From: Sabellastarte sp. h YS-2021
Taxonomy: Eukaryota; Annelida; Polychaeta; Sabellida; Sabellidae
Direction: 5' to 3'
Assembly: GCA_964017235.1 (NCBI GenBank)
Contig: OZ024934.1
Location: forward strand, 81,372,706 to 81,436,705
DNA length: 64,000 bases
Shown one piece after another: positions 46,190 through 58,486 of this stretch (within the stretch, counting starts at the first letter, position 1; every line of letters starts with the position of its first letter). The notes below the pieces were generated by a model. That model had not been told where the DNA came from, searched no databases, and saw only the letters and a program-made list of their open reading frames with translations. Made by a program: the position numbers and the translations under genes.

Positions 46190-46302
46190 CCGGACGTTCA
46201 TGGAGTGTGGCATAGCGTGATGAGTATCTGTCTGTTCACTGAAGTTAAGCGGCAATGGTCTATGTTAGAACTGGGATGGGTGACCACTTCAGTGCACTAC
46301 TT
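46190..46302 (+). pseudogene. 5S rRNA-derived sequence
   Basis: TGATGAGTATCTGTCTGTTC, then CACTGAAGTTAAGCGGC and TTAGAACTGGGATGGGTGACC, match the central and 3' parts of animal 5S rRNA, including the internal promoter A-box and C-box regions. The first part (CATGGAGTGTGGCATAGCG) is poorly matched. It continues into unrelated sequence instead of a T-run terminator, so it is a pseudogene or the head of a 5S-derived SINE (SINE3 type). Confidence 0.72.
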
Positions 46303-46639
46303 GTGTCTCTGATGGCTTTGCAGCTAATGCACTAGTAGACAGAAACCACTTTTGGCTTTGTCTATCTAAAATACTTAAATAGGAGCTACAAATATAGTAA
46401 GAAAAGTAAAATTTGCTATATTGTGTGCAAAATTCACGAGCAAGCAAGGATGGATTGGAAATCGGTCGCAAACTTTTTCGGGAGCCAATCAGAAGGTTTC
46501 AGTTACCAATCGCAACATCGCCTGGATAGCGACTGGAAACCTATCTTAACTTACACCCATGGATTGGGAATGGTTTAATTTTTCCCAATCTGGAAGTAGG
46601 GTTTATGACCCACTCGGCATCGTGGGGAACTGCCCACTT

Positions 46640-46790
46640 ACATAGTTGTGATTTCATTTGACTATATCAGGATTCCCTGATCTCCCTTGATGCAATATTT
46701 GCCAAAAATTTTGATAAGTTTGTCTCATTTTTTAAATAGTAGCTCATCTGTGGCAAATTTCACACACCATAGTAAACTTCCCAGTTTTAG
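46640..46790. repeat. MITE fragment, GTGGCAAATTTCACA family
   Basis: TTGATGCAATATTTGCCAAA, TTTTGATAAGTTTGTCTC and TCTGTGGCAAATTTCACACA followed by AGTAAACTT match the right half of the MITE at 63236-63472. Confidence 0.6.
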
Positions 46791-46894
46791 TGTAACAGAA
46801 TTACATTTCAAGGGAACAGGTTCTCTGGAGACCTTGTTCTTATTTCTAGTTCAAAGGGATTGATGTTCAACTAGAAGGGGTCTAGTGTATCTTA

Positions 46895-47390
46895 ATTTAA
46901 TATCCACCGCCTACCGTGTTTGACCCATACAGCGGGATATACGGAGCGGAATATATTTTTTTTGTGTAAAATGGTGCCTCCGTACCATGGATAATTGATG
47001 TCAATAACTTCTGGTTTTTCACTAATATCTTGGAAACTCAATAACCTCAAGATATGTATTATATAACATTAGAAAGGTCTTTGTATAGTGCTTCTGCTGG
47101 TGTTTATTGCATAAAAATCCATGCAGAAATGGCTGAGAAATCACAAGTTAAGGATCAAGGTTTTATATTCACTGGTGCCACTGTATATATGAAAGCCTTT
47201 TTTACATTCTTTCTTTAAATAAATAAATTTTTATATAAGTCATAAAACATACAAAATGGTGGATAATAAAAGTAAAACATCCCTCATTGGACATATACAA
47301 AAAAAATAGATCACTCATGAAGATTAACAATATAATACTCATGCTTTGCACTCGTATAATATTGTTAATGTGTTACCTTCATTTATTGAA
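46895..47390. repeat. Dispersed hairpin repeat, copy 2
   Basis: Same sequence order as 9458-9973 with about 500 bp of recognisable similarity. The hairpin is shorter: only the inner ACAATATAATAC/GTATAATATTGT arms remain, the rest of the right arm being replaced. Confidence 0.68.
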
Positions 47391-50300
47391 GGTAATGGAA
47401 AATATTAATGAAAAAGCGGCGCTTGTGTACAAATATATAAATGAAGCACAAATACAAAGCATATCTATATTTCCCCATCAGTATTTTAACCCCATATTTA
47501 GGACAGATACAGCATGTACATAGTAAAATGTTACTTTAAATTAATAATTTGTTTTTAGTTTTTACTCTTAAGCAATAGAGGGGATTGAACTTAATTATTA
47601 GTGTTATAATTTTGTTAACCTATTTGGGTGTCTTATTATTTATGTTCCTTCTATAAGCCAGAAAAACTAACTATAGGTACAAGTCAAAAGTATTTAACAT
47701 TTTTTTTTTTGGGGGGGGGGGGGGGGGCAAAAGTATTAAAACTAAATTGAGATTATGTTGTATATTAAACAATGAAATATAGAGTATTTTTACATGGATG
47801 GTTATTACAGAAAGTTACACTGTTTCTGGTCAAAATAATTTTATAATGTGAGGATATAAAGCAAAAAGACTTGTTATCCTTCGTATGGTTAGAAATGAGA
47901 TTATCATTTTAACACTAGTGTTATAGAGAACAAAATGTGAAATTCATCATGTACAGTATGTGAAATTCACTGGTAAGAAAATGCCCTGCTATTTACTTAT
48001 GGAAAATTTTTTATCCATTTTTATGATTTCTTTTTGGTGACTACATTAGGCCTCTTATCTCCCCTGATATAAAATTTGTACAAATTTTGATTATTTTGTC
48101 CAAAGTTCTTTAAAATCTGTTGTAAAGAAGCACATTGAACAAATAAAAAACTGGTAAAAATTACATGAGATTGTGCTATCTACAAAAAGGTGATGTATGT
48201 ATGAAACTATATTTCCAATCAAAAGGCAATCAAATATACTTTTCAATTTGTGGTTAATGTAACAAAATTATCACACATACAATATACTATGTTCATGTGA
48301 TGTCACCTTTTCACTTTGTTAGCTGTATAACAAAATTCATATTGGATGGTTGTATCAGGAAGATTCTTCATTGGATTTCACTCATTTTAAAGTTTAATAA
48401 AAAAACTTGTTGTGATTTTCACTAATGTTCAGTAAATTGTACTCATTAATATGAATTTCACATACACAGGTAAAATACTTGACCCTAAAGTGACTGAAAT
48501 TAATTTTCCACTTATTCATTATTTGTGAACTTCAATTATGTACATCTGTGTAAAGGGACTTGTTGACCTCATTGGCAATAAGTTTTTCATAAAACTAATA
48601 TTTGTTTGAAGAAATTCACAATGCACTCTTATAGATCTCTAAGAAGACATAATGGGGCAGCCTACATTGGGGATATGTTGACTTGTGGTTATCTGTGGAT
48701 ATTTGGCAAGAAAAAACAGTTGTAATTGTTCACTCAGAAATTAATCTCTGTAAGTCTGTAGATTTTGCCCAGTGGATTTATTGTTATAACAGAGTATGTA
48801 AGAGGCTCTGTATAAAACTGGCCCCAGTAGAATCTCACCAATTTAAAAATTAATCATTGCAGTTATTAGTCAATTCAGGATTAATTTTCCTATATCCAAT
48901 ATTTTCTTGTGTCTTTAAAATTGAAAAAAAGTTATATTCTATTGATATGTAATGTATCAATTAAGACCTCAATAAAGGCATAAGTAAAAATTTTTACGCA
49001 AACATAAATATCATCTCTTATACTCTGCTTACACTTTTCTGATGACACCCTGAAAGAATGCTGTTTGGAAAGGCATATTTAAAATGTCATCAGATTGCTT
49101 TTGATTCCATAGCAAATGAAATACATTATTTAAAATATTATGTATGTGGATATGGTCATCCTTAAGCTTCCGTCTTTCAGTTATAGTCACTATAAGAGAG
49201 TGTGTCCTGTACTTATACAGTCAGGATGGGTCAAATAGCTCTTTGTCAGTCCTGTAGTACAAGGAGATATTGCACTGAGTATACATATGCAATACAGTAC
49301 AATTATGGATTGCAAGGAACACCTGTAGTGTGTATTTTAACAACAATTTAAACTGTCTTCAAGCTCTTTTACCCCTGAAATTCTGTAGGCACAGTTGGAT
49401 TCTGCTCTTTTGGAAGTGAAGGGGTTGAACTGTTCAAAACTACAGTCACACAAACCATAAATATGAGTTTAAGCCCATATTTAAAAACCATAATTGTAAA
49501 GTAAATATTTTCTTAAACTAAGGCTCAAAGTCATTTATAAACCCAATATTTAACAAATGTTTTAAGCTTGTATGAAAGGAATTTTAGGTGTTAATTAATG
49601 CAAACTGTGGATGAAACTTTGTTCACTTTTCAAGTTGAGCATATATTACTAAGGTAGGATTACACCTAAGGATACTTAATTTGAGGTTATACTTATTTAG
49701 GACTGAGTTTGAGCACTTGCTACAATGTCTATGTGTATATAACATATGTAATATGTTAGTGATCATCTCTTTCATGTTAGAACTGTGGTGTCCTTGGCGA
49801 TGTCACAAGTTAAAATTTAAAAAAGCACATGTTCATCACTTTTACCCACTGTTCTGACTTAATTGGTATGTACTGTTCAACCGGAGACAGTACTAGATTG
49901 GAGTTGTTCATTCAGAGAAGTGTGCACGTAACATTTAAGTGTATGGACAATAGTCATATGATACCCATCATGTAACAAATACAATTGAATTGCAAGTCTT
50001 TCTTTTGCATGTTTTGAGTATTCAATGTGTTGTCCTAGGAATTCATTTGTTTCTTACAGCACCATCCAGTATAAAATTAATTTGCTTGATATGTAATTCA
50101 AAATAGAGGTAATTAAAATTGGATATTGAAGCCTTTAATTTCAATACTATTAAATTCTATCAAGATGAAAAAAATAAAATGCCATTCTTGAGTTTGCACC
50201 ACAATGATTTTACTCAGCATGAAGCAGATGTAGCATCTCTGAATATAGAAACTAAATCCATCAGCCACGTTCTGGGACAAGGGTTTATACCGGAAGCTGA

Positions 50301-50659
50301 CAATTAAAAGATTAAGTTACATGCACAAAAAACACCAGCTGATACTGCAGCTCTTTTATCAATGTATCTCTTTGTTTGTGGTAAAAATGTTTCAACTAAA
50401 AATATTTTTTTTTGTATCAGTCTAATCTTTATTTGTACTTCTTACGTAATTCATGTGCTTACTGCAAAACCCATGTGAGATGATACCCTGACCTTTTTGG
50501 GAAATGTCTTAAAGTAGTTCCTTGCTTTTAGTTAGACTTAGGACAAAAAGACTGTTGGCAGTTATTTGTAGAGCAATGAAATTCACCAAAGTATGTGAAA
50601 TTTGCTATCCTTGAAAAGTAAGAGAGAATAGTTAAAATTCAATCTCAGGTAGAGGCAGA
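47391..50659. other. Stretch with repeat scraps only
   Basis: Contains a T10-G17 homopolymer pair (47701-47727) and a MITE-family fragment (47934-48120, GTGAAATTCACTGGTAAG and ATATAAAATTTGTACAAATT words). There is a 62-codon open piece at 50119-50307 without an ATG start or recognisable motif. No supported gene. Confidence 0.45.
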
Positions 50660-52814
50660 TAGAGTAAGGAATCTAAAATTTGGCACCTCTAAAAACCTTA
50701 CTTAATTATGTGAAAAGAAGATGTTTTGTCTTAAACTTTGTATTTTTCAGTTCAAAAAGCTTTAATATACTATACATTCAGCAAATCTCACCTCAATTCA
50801 TTTATTGTATCCCCGGATGAATGTTGGGGATACTTAGGATTCAGTACGGTCACGCCGCTGCCGCCGCCACAAAGATTTCCTTTCCTACGAGATAACTTAA
50901 ATAATATTTTAGTTGGACCTTTCAAATTTGGTATGTGGGTACATATGGGCAATGCCATGAACGCTATTGTTTTGTGACCTTGACCTTCAATTTCAAGGTT
51001 ACTGGTGGCCTCTAAAGGGCAGATTTTGGCCATTTTTCCACATTTTGGCCCAGTTCTTATATACAGAAAGTTAGATCATCCTATGGCTGGTATATATAAT
51101 ACATATATATCCTCTGTAAGCATGCAGAAATTTGACCTTGAAGCTCTTCATTGAAGGTCATCCACAGACCGCCAAAGTACCTCACCAAGGCCATTTTTGG
51201 CCTTTTTGGAGATATTTTCACACTTAATGAAAAAAATATTATAGCTACCCTTCTCACATTTACAGGATATGTTCATAACCATAAAATCTTGCCTGGAAAT
51301 ATATTTGGCCTCATTTTGAAAAATAAGATGGCCGCCACGGGCATTTTGTTGACTTTCAGGAAGGACTTTTGTTGGCCCTCTAGAGCAAAGGGTATTATAG
51401 GTAGAGATCTCAAATTCGCAAGATATGTTCCCCATTACAAAATCTTGACTGGAATATTTCTGGCCTCATTTTGAAAAACAAGATGGCCACCACAGGCATT
51501 TCTTTGTCAGTCATGAAAAGTGCTTATATCTCCCTTATTATTGGTCCTAGAGGCTTGGTATGTCAAGCCAGCCTATAGGAAATCATGGGCTGGGATGTGG
51601 TCAGATTTGACCCTGGACCCCTCCTTCAAGGTCAAACGAGGAGAGCCAAACTTAAAAGTGCTTGTAATTCGCTTATTATTGGTCCTAGAGGTATGGGATG
51701 GTAAACCAACCTATAGGAAATCATGGGCTGGGAATCTTTTGATGTGGTCAGATTTGACCTTGAACCCCTCCTTCAAGGTCAAACGAGGATAGCCAAACCT
51801 AAAAGTGCTTATAACTCACTTATTATTGGTCCTAGAGGTTTGGGAAGGTAAACCAACCTCTAGGAAATCATGGGCTGGGAATCTTTTGGTATGGTCAGAT
51901 TTGAACTTGGACCCAACCTTGAAGGTCAAACGAGGATAGCCAAACTTAAAAGTGCTTATAACTCGCTTATTATTGGGCCCCTCCTTCAAGGTCAAACGAG
52001 GATAGCACAATCTAAAAGTGCTTATAAATCACTTTTTCTTGGTCCTAGATGTTTGTAATGCGAAACCATCCTGTAGGAAATCATGGGCTGGGAATCTTTT
52101 GATGTGAACAGATTTGACCTTTGGCCCCTCCTTCAAGGTCAAATGAGGATAGCCAAAATTAAAAGTGCTTATAACTCGCTTATTCTTGTTCCTAGAGGTC
52201 ACATCAACCTATAGGAAACCAAACTTAAAGGAACCTATATCTCCCTTATTATTGGTCGTAGTGTGTGGCCAAATGTGGTTCTTCATACCTATAATGACCC
52301 ATCCTTACCAAGGTTTCAGGATATCTTCCCTGCTATGAAATCTTGCCTGGTTATCATTTTGGTCCAGTTTGTTCAATTGGGTTGGTTGCTATGGCAACGA
52401 ATTTGAAAATCTTAGGTGACCAAACTTAAAGGAGCCTATATCTCCCTTATTATTGGTCGTAGAGGTTTTGGATGTGAAGACAACTTATAGGAAATCATGT
52501 GCCCCAAATCTTTTGCTGGTTTCAGATTTGACCTTGGACCCTCCTTCAAGGTCAAATGTGGTTCTTCATACCTATAATGGCCTATATCTCCCTTGTTATT
52601 GGTCGTAGAGGTTTTGGATGTAAAGACAGTCTATAGTAAATCATGAGCCCTCATTCTTTTGGTGGGGTCAGATTTGACATAGTACTCTGTATGTCACGTT
52701 TCAACCATGTCCCGTCCAGGGATACACAGCGTTGAGACGCAATCTCTAGTTTTATTAGTATTTCCACATATGGCAAATCTTAGATTTGTGGCAAATTTTA
52801 GATTCCTTACTCTA
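50660..52814. mobile_element. 2,155-bp TIR element carrying a minisatellite
   Basis: TAGAGTAAGGAATCTAAAAT followed by TTGGCAC at 50660 is mirrored at 52788-52814, 26 of 27 bases matching. Both ends start with TA, as expected if a TA dinucleotide was duplicated on insertion. The interior has no transposase: about 0.6 kb of unique sequence, two units of about 154 bp (51261-51515) and an array of about 147-bp units (51523-52690). It is a non-autonomous DNA transposon, related by its termini to 42132-42355. Confidence 0.75.
51523..52690. repeat. About 147-bp minisatellite array
   Basis: The landmark CTTATAACTCGCTTATTATTGG (or CCTATATCTCCCTTATTATT) recurs at 51523, 51661, 51808, 51955, 52021, 52168, 52234, 52435 and 52581. 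Spacings are 138, 147, 147, 66, 147, 66, 201 and 146. The 66-bp steps are units with an internal deletion. Each full unit also carries a TTTGACCTTGGACC and CTCCTTCAAGGTCAAA block. Confidence 0.85.
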
Positions 52815-52876
52815 CATTGTGGCTTAGATATCCACTTAAAATGGTACTAATACCTGTCTTTGGTTCCTATTGCCCC

Positions 52877-53435
52877 TGCTCCACCAAAGAATTAAGCCCT
52901 GATTGGTCCCACGACCCTTAATCCTTGAGAGTCTGTGCAAGAAAAATGAATAATTGGTGGGGCAATGGAATCGGGATCCAGTTCTGCGATTGTTCTCGGG
53001 AAGCCTCAGACTTCCTCAGATAATTCATGATCGTTCCCCGACTGGTCTGATACTTCCTCAGACTTTGTAGGACTAATAACAGATTTCCTCAGACAGCTAT
53101 GGCCGCTTTTTGTTTTTTTTCTTTTCATGGTGGGTTGGGGATAGATCTGGGATTAAATCCAGACCTCCTGGGACTAAAACCAAGCCAACCTGGCATTAAC
53201 AGTCCCAGGAAGTCTCAGACAACATAAGATTGTGTATATTTTGGGCTGAGGAGGTCTCAGGAAGTCTGAGTCTGAGTGGATTGGTTACAGTCGTGAAAAG
53301 TATCAAACATGTTTGATTTATACACCGACCTCAACAGATCCAAACAGACTCAACCAGACTGTCTGGGACTCTACTTTTTTAAGAAACAGATTCCAAAAAT
53401 ATCTTAATTGGGAGCCTTAGTTGTGTGATGGAACA
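52877..53435. mobile_element. Non-autonomous deletion derivative of the Harbinger
   Basis: About 559 bp. The left end TGCTCCACCAAAGAATTAAG corresponds to the right end of the 4083-8659 element read inward. The right end, read inward on the minus strand (TGTTCCATCACACAACTAAG), corresponds to that element's left end. The interior keeps CCTCAGAC and CCTGGGACTAAA subterminal words but no coding sequence. It is therefore an internally deleted relative in reverse orientation that could be moved by a transposase supplied elsewhere. Confidence 0.82.
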
Positions 53436-53568
53436 GGGACATATTCCAGGGCAGTTGATGAATGGTCATTCCTGAGACTCTGTCTTTCAAGTTTTGGGGA
53501 ATGTCAGGCAGTAGAGCTTGTGTAGTCAGAACAGACAAAATAGGGCTTTGAGTCCTGTGGTATAGGAC

Positions 53569-53712
53569 AAAGGTCAAAGTTGGGGTTTTACATTCCGTTC
53601 AACAGCCAGGGTTATATTGGGACAGGTTCTCAGCATTGCCACTTGTGGGACTGGAAACCATACAGAGGTGACAGCCTGTAATTAGATGCCAAACTTGCTA
53701 ACCCACTAGAAC
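53569..53712 (-). repeat. tRNA-derived SINE, family A copy 2
   Basis: On the minus strand it reads TCTAGTGGGTTAGCAAGTTT, TTCCAGTCCCACAAGTGGCA and CCCTGGCTGTTGAACGGAAT, ending CCCCAACTTTGACCTTTG. This is colinear with 19403-19560. The B-box is degraded (TTCCAGTCCC). Confidence 0.75.
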
Positions 53713-55876
53713 ATTGAAGATCTCTCTGTGATAAAGGAGATAGTGTTGTATAAATACCATACAATAATAAGGACTATGGAAGTTGTGTGATGTCACAAAA
53801 ATGTTGAATTTATTCAAGGAATTTTAGCCTGGTGCTGTGAACAGTTGTAATTGTTGCTAAACATACCTCAGTGCGGGTGTATTGCAATAGGGTTCACTTT
53901 TTTACCCCACAGCCTTTAAAGGCTGTGCAGGTATTGTTTTCACCCATGGTGTTTGGCTGGATGGGCAGTCGGCAATTGACATCTGTATGATATGCATTAT
54001 TTATTGCCATTGACGATGATACCAAATTCACAGATATGTAACAATGTTCATTTCATGGCCAGAAACTTTCCATTTCTGGAGCCATATTCAAGAAGAATAC
54101 TTAGATAGTGTGACTTCAGATGTAAGTAAGGGAAACTTTTTCCCTTAAGTCTTTCTTTGAATCCGTATTCATATATACTTGTGAAAGATGCCAGTCTAAC
54201 CTATTTCTCAGAGCATATAAGCGTATCTATCATACCCTCTTCATTATCATCCGCATCTATATGTTGTTAACCTTTTGCTTTTGTCCTTGGAATTTTGAAA
54301 TTTGTTGTTGTTCTTGACTAAGGTGCAACTTACAATCTGCTTTTTTTGTCAAGATTAAGCACTGTAAAAGTTAGCCATGATGTGAGGACCATATTCTGTA
54401 GTCTTACTCTTGACTTTAAAGGGCAAAGTTTTTGTTCTTGGAAGAAAACCCTATTAAATTTCAATTCACCTAAAAAAACTAGATATTGCAGGTTTTTGTT
54501 ATACAGTCTACTGTATATATAGGGAACCGATGGTTAACATAATATTCAAATGAAAAGAGAATGTAGTCATACTGGCATATTTGCAGAAGTTAATTAAGGG
54601 TTTTATTTACATCGGTGGAAATAAAATAATATGCCTTATCTGTATGTGGTGTACCATTCACTGCAAAATTAACATGATGAAAATATGAAGACTGTCTTGG
54701 ATGTCACATTGAATTAGCACGTTCCACAATAAAATATTACTTTTGATATTTAGAAAAAAAAACAAGTTACAATTGTGATCCTGGTGCAATGTGAGTGTAG
54801 CATGAGTTGCCTGATGAGGTTTGAACCACAGCGGGTGAATTTCAATGGAAATGGCCTTTTTATGATCTCGTGTGTACTTTTCACAGAAAACCTCTTAATA
54901 AACAGGGCTTCACTTCAAGCCAGTGGACTGATTTATGTATATTAAACAGAAACAGTTGATGTTCCCGAATACAATTGACATAAGAATTTGTCCTGGAATA
55001 TTTTAAGACAAATTAAATAATTTCTGAGAAATGGTTTATAACTGAATATCACTTGGGTTTGCAAAAAAAAAATCAGTTTTGAAATATGAAATACAAAGCA
55101 TCTCTACTTAAACATTTTTTGACAAAAAGGGAATTAGTTAGTACTGAATCAGATTTTCTTATTACACCGGTCAAAATGGTAAAAAAAACCCAACTTAAAT
55201 CAAATGAGACAGTTATAGCTTTCTGAAGTATATAACATTGGTATTTCAGAATGAGAGCTGTAGGCCACAGTTGAAGCCATTTCTGTAGACCATGTGCATG
55301 GATATCAAGCTCAAATATATCAGAGTGTAAATCAACTGAAGAAAGAGTCTTAATTTTGGAGAGTGGAAATGGGTTAATAAAATTGCATAAAAATGAAAAA
55401 AATATTTACTTAGAATATAGAGTTTCTTCCAAATCTTTAATACTAAATTCACCGAGTTCACTGGCTAGCTTACAATTATAAGCCTGATATAATGTTTTTG
55501 CAGTGTTAATCTTTTTGTCCATCTATTTACTGATCAAAAGAAACATTTCAAAAATAGCTTCACTTCTGATTCGCCTGATGTTTGTAACAATTTGCTTGAT
55601 GACATTCAATCTGCCACCTTTCTAACATCCTTCAGATCAGAACCTAAATCCAACCTGGTCACCTTTAGTTTCTGTCCTTTGTTCTGTATCTCATGGTAGC
55701 TGAGTAAACTGATCCTTTCCATGTCTCCAGATAATGATGAATGTCCATTTTTTTGGACTCATGCCAGTGGGTTTGTTGTGCCTTATAATCTGCTTTTTTC
55801 AGAGATTAAGCACTATAAGAGTCATATTAGAGTTAACTGTTACTGTGCACCATGATTGTTCTGATTGTGAGACATA
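53713..55876. other. Stretch with a minor internal duplicate
   Basis: A block near 54340-54375 (ATCTGCTTTTTT, AGATTAAGCACTGTAA) recurs near 55788-55820, evidence of a small dispersed repeat. No supported gene. Confidence 0.45.
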
Positions 55877-56101
55877 GGGGGCCAGTGGTAACACACTTGC
55901 CTTTCACCTCTGAGGTCGGGGGTACAAACCCCGCACCATATGTGGGAAAGCTGGGAGTTGTTTACCGATGGTTGGCATTTTACAGTACAGAACCTTGACC
56001 AACTGTATGTACTGGACAGGTTTCCTCTGCCTAGGAAACCACCTGTCCTGATATGACCTGTACAGTGTTGAAAGTGACGTAAAACCCCAAATAAATAAAT
56101 G
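55877..56101 (+). repeat. tRNA-derived SINE, family B, full-length copy
   Basis: The head GGGGGCCAGTGGTAACACAC has an A-box-like GCCAGTGGTAA, and a B-box-like GGGTACAAACCCC lies at about 55920. The body includes GGCATTTTACAGTAC and TTGACCAACTGTATGTACTGG. The tail is ACGTAAAACCCC(AAATA)n. Other copies: 62924-63090 (minus) and 37460-37631 (headless). Confidence 0.78.
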
Positions 56102-57478
56102 TGAGGAACAGGATGCCATTCAGTTGTACTTATTTTCAGTTTCACATTGGTTTCTGTTTACACAAATTTTATGAGTGTATAAATATTCAACAAATACTAA
56201 TGAAATATTATTGCTCAGTTTCAATTGACTGAAGTGACAGGATCCCAATCACTTATCACTGATAGGCAGTTGCAAATCATGTTTTGGATATATAAAAGCA
56301 ATTCATGTCATTTCTGAAGGAGATAAAAAATTGCATTTCCCAATTTTGGATGGCTGATACCAAGTTGCAAAGACAGAAACATAAACGTATTGCAAGGATT
56401 AAGATAGAATGGGAAGACTGGGGCTTGAAATTTAATAAGTCACATTTATACCCTAATCCTCTTCAAGGTCAAACTGGTGCCAATAGAAGTCAGTTCTCTA
56501 TACTTTATAGCCTGTGCCAAATTACAGAAATGTTACTTGCAGATGATATTAAAATCACTTACTAATGTCCTCCAGAAGGGAAAAAATATTAGAATAAGGA
56601 CGGATTTATACCCCATAAATCTGTGCCAGTGATTGATTGAGCCAAGCCGCTTGAAAGAATTGCAGTGATTAAATTAATTTCTGGAAGAAGCTTACAGTGT
56701 TGGAACTTTTGTGTCCAGCTTTTAATAATCCCCAGGCCATAAGGGGATGGGTACCCCCCCCCCCCCCCCCCTCCCCCCACCCAGCATAGGGCACATTGAT
56801 GCCCTGTAATTCATAGCCGTACACAGATTTTCAGGATATGTTTATTCTAAAATGAAGAATAGCAGATTAGGATTTTGGGATTAACTGGCAACAAATGTTG
56901 CCATGGTAACACTTTTTCTGTTTTGGTGACTTTTAACCAAACCATCATTATATACTTTTCCCCAGAAAAAACTGCAGCTAGATAACTTTTAGCCAACATC
57001 TTGGTTGCAGTTTTTTGTATTATGTTTTCATTTTAACTTTGTGGGGCTTGTTTTAATTTGTCAAATGCTGTTTTAATTATACCTGCAGCTTGGTGTTCCT
57101 GCCTGTGGAAGCTGGCTGCTTTATATTACATTAGTCTGGCTTTCACACCTCTTTCTCTTGTTGGACAGAGCACTTCTTAAATTTTCTCATTTTTACTGGG
57201 GAAATAATGTGTGTAAGACTGGTGACCAGGTCCATATGTTATTGTGTTTGAAGTTGTAATGTCAGTGTACAAAAATTCAACATTAATTAGCTGGTTCTAA
57301 CACAACAAATATTGCCACTATAATGGGCAAATTAGGGTAATGTTGTAATAATGAATCTTTAAATCAACAAACAACTGGTGACATGTGAGAGTTGGTTTAC
57401 CAGAAATTCCCACACTTGAGATTGTGCACTTGGTGGATTTCAAAATAATCATATTGATTGTAGAAGTGTAACTAAATA
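56102..57478. other. Stretch without a recognised feature
   Basis: A C-run with interruptions (56754-56778) is the only marked structure. An 86-codon open frame at 56305 has no recognisable motif. Confidence 0.45.
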
Positions 57479-57729
57479 GAAAATTTTATTTTAAATGTAG
57501 CCTTTATAAGCTACAATACTTACCTATTGAAACAGAGTGCTATTCTATTGATGACCGGAGGAGCTACCAACAGGTTAAAAAGTTAGAAACTTTCCCCGTT
57601 GAATATGGGGAGAGGTCTCCACGGAGCTGGCTCATTTCACCGGAGAAACCGGTAACCATTGTAGGGAATGGCCCGTTATATATGACGACTGCTCAGCAGA
57701 TCACATGATTCTTCCTTCTTTCTCATTGG
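57479..57729. repeat. DIRS copy 2 3' tip and inverted repeat
   Basis: The tip 57479-57535 contains AAATGTAGCCTTTATAAGCT and the ACCTATTG word. The body 57536-57729 (GATGACCGGAGGAGCTACCA, CATTTCACCGGAGA, CAGCAGATCACATGATTCTT) is complementary to 62629-62808. Confidence 0.88.
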
Positions 57730-57793
57730 TACCCATCCCCAAGCCAGTGAGGTGTCGTTAAGTGGGGATGGACCGGGAGGGCTTCTATCTGTT

Positions 57794-57893
57794 TCAATAG
57801 GTAAGTTAATTGTAGCTTATAAAAGCTACATTAAAATAAAATTTTCAATTTTATTGCACTACAATGTACTTATACCTATTGAAACTGAGTGCT
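57794..57893. repeat. DIRS copy 2 internal complementary region
   Basis: 57794-57846 is the complement of the 3' tip (57479-57535). 57847-57893 is the complement of the 5' tip (62800-62844), sharing TTTATTGCACTACAATGTAC with one mismatch. The junction falls between TTTTC and AATTTT. Confidence 0.88.
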
Positions 57894-58214
57894 GAATTCC
57901 AACGTCTTGGATGGTGGAAAGCGAGCTCACTGACTGGAGTGAAAGAGCTGTGAATGTTGAAGGAAGGAGACCCGACCTCATCATCTGTGAAGGTATGTTG
58001 AAGGCCCGATCGGAGGGGTTTTGCTCTTCTGGAGACCTGGTTGGAAGGGCTGCACTCCATATGGCTGCAAAAGAGTACAAAAAATACCATTAGATTCAAG
58101 ATGAAAAAGTACTTGGAAAGATGTTAACAAAAAATTAACAGCAATTCCAGAGTTGGGATAAGAAAAATTAAGTATGAATTACAGATTATACGGATTATAC
58201 ACCTCAATAATAAG

Positions 58215-58256
<42 letters not shown>

Positions 58257-58486
58257 TCTGTAAATGTGTAGATTTTTGTAGAATCAGCCCATCGGCACGA
58301 GTACCCGGGTACCCGCCCGTTGAAGTCACTACCTACCCGGTCCCACTAAAAAGGGTTTATTGAGAACACTAATATATATATATATTTATATAAAACTAAA
58401 TTTACCTTGAGTGGTGGAAAGCCACGTTCAGCCCCATCTGCTGGAAGTGTCGTCATGTGCCCCCCCTCCCCCCGTCCATAGGTTGC
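57894..58486 (-). other. DIRS copy 2 3' non-coding region, with a (TA)n tract
   Basis: Non-coding. Includes a pure TA array at 58214-58254 and a shorter one near 58372. Confidence 0.6.

Noticed and set aside
50119..50307. 62-codon plus-strand open piece (MPFLSLHHNDFTQHEADVAS)
   Set aside because: No ATG at its start, no splice signals I trust, and no recognisable motif.
56305..56565. 86-codon open frame starting MSFLKEIKNC
   Set aside because: No homology recognised, no splice context, and it sits in repeat-rich DNA.
58214..58254. TA array considered as a promoter or origin-like signal
   Set aside because: It is a simple microsatellite within the DIRS 3' non-coding region, and nothing ties it to function.
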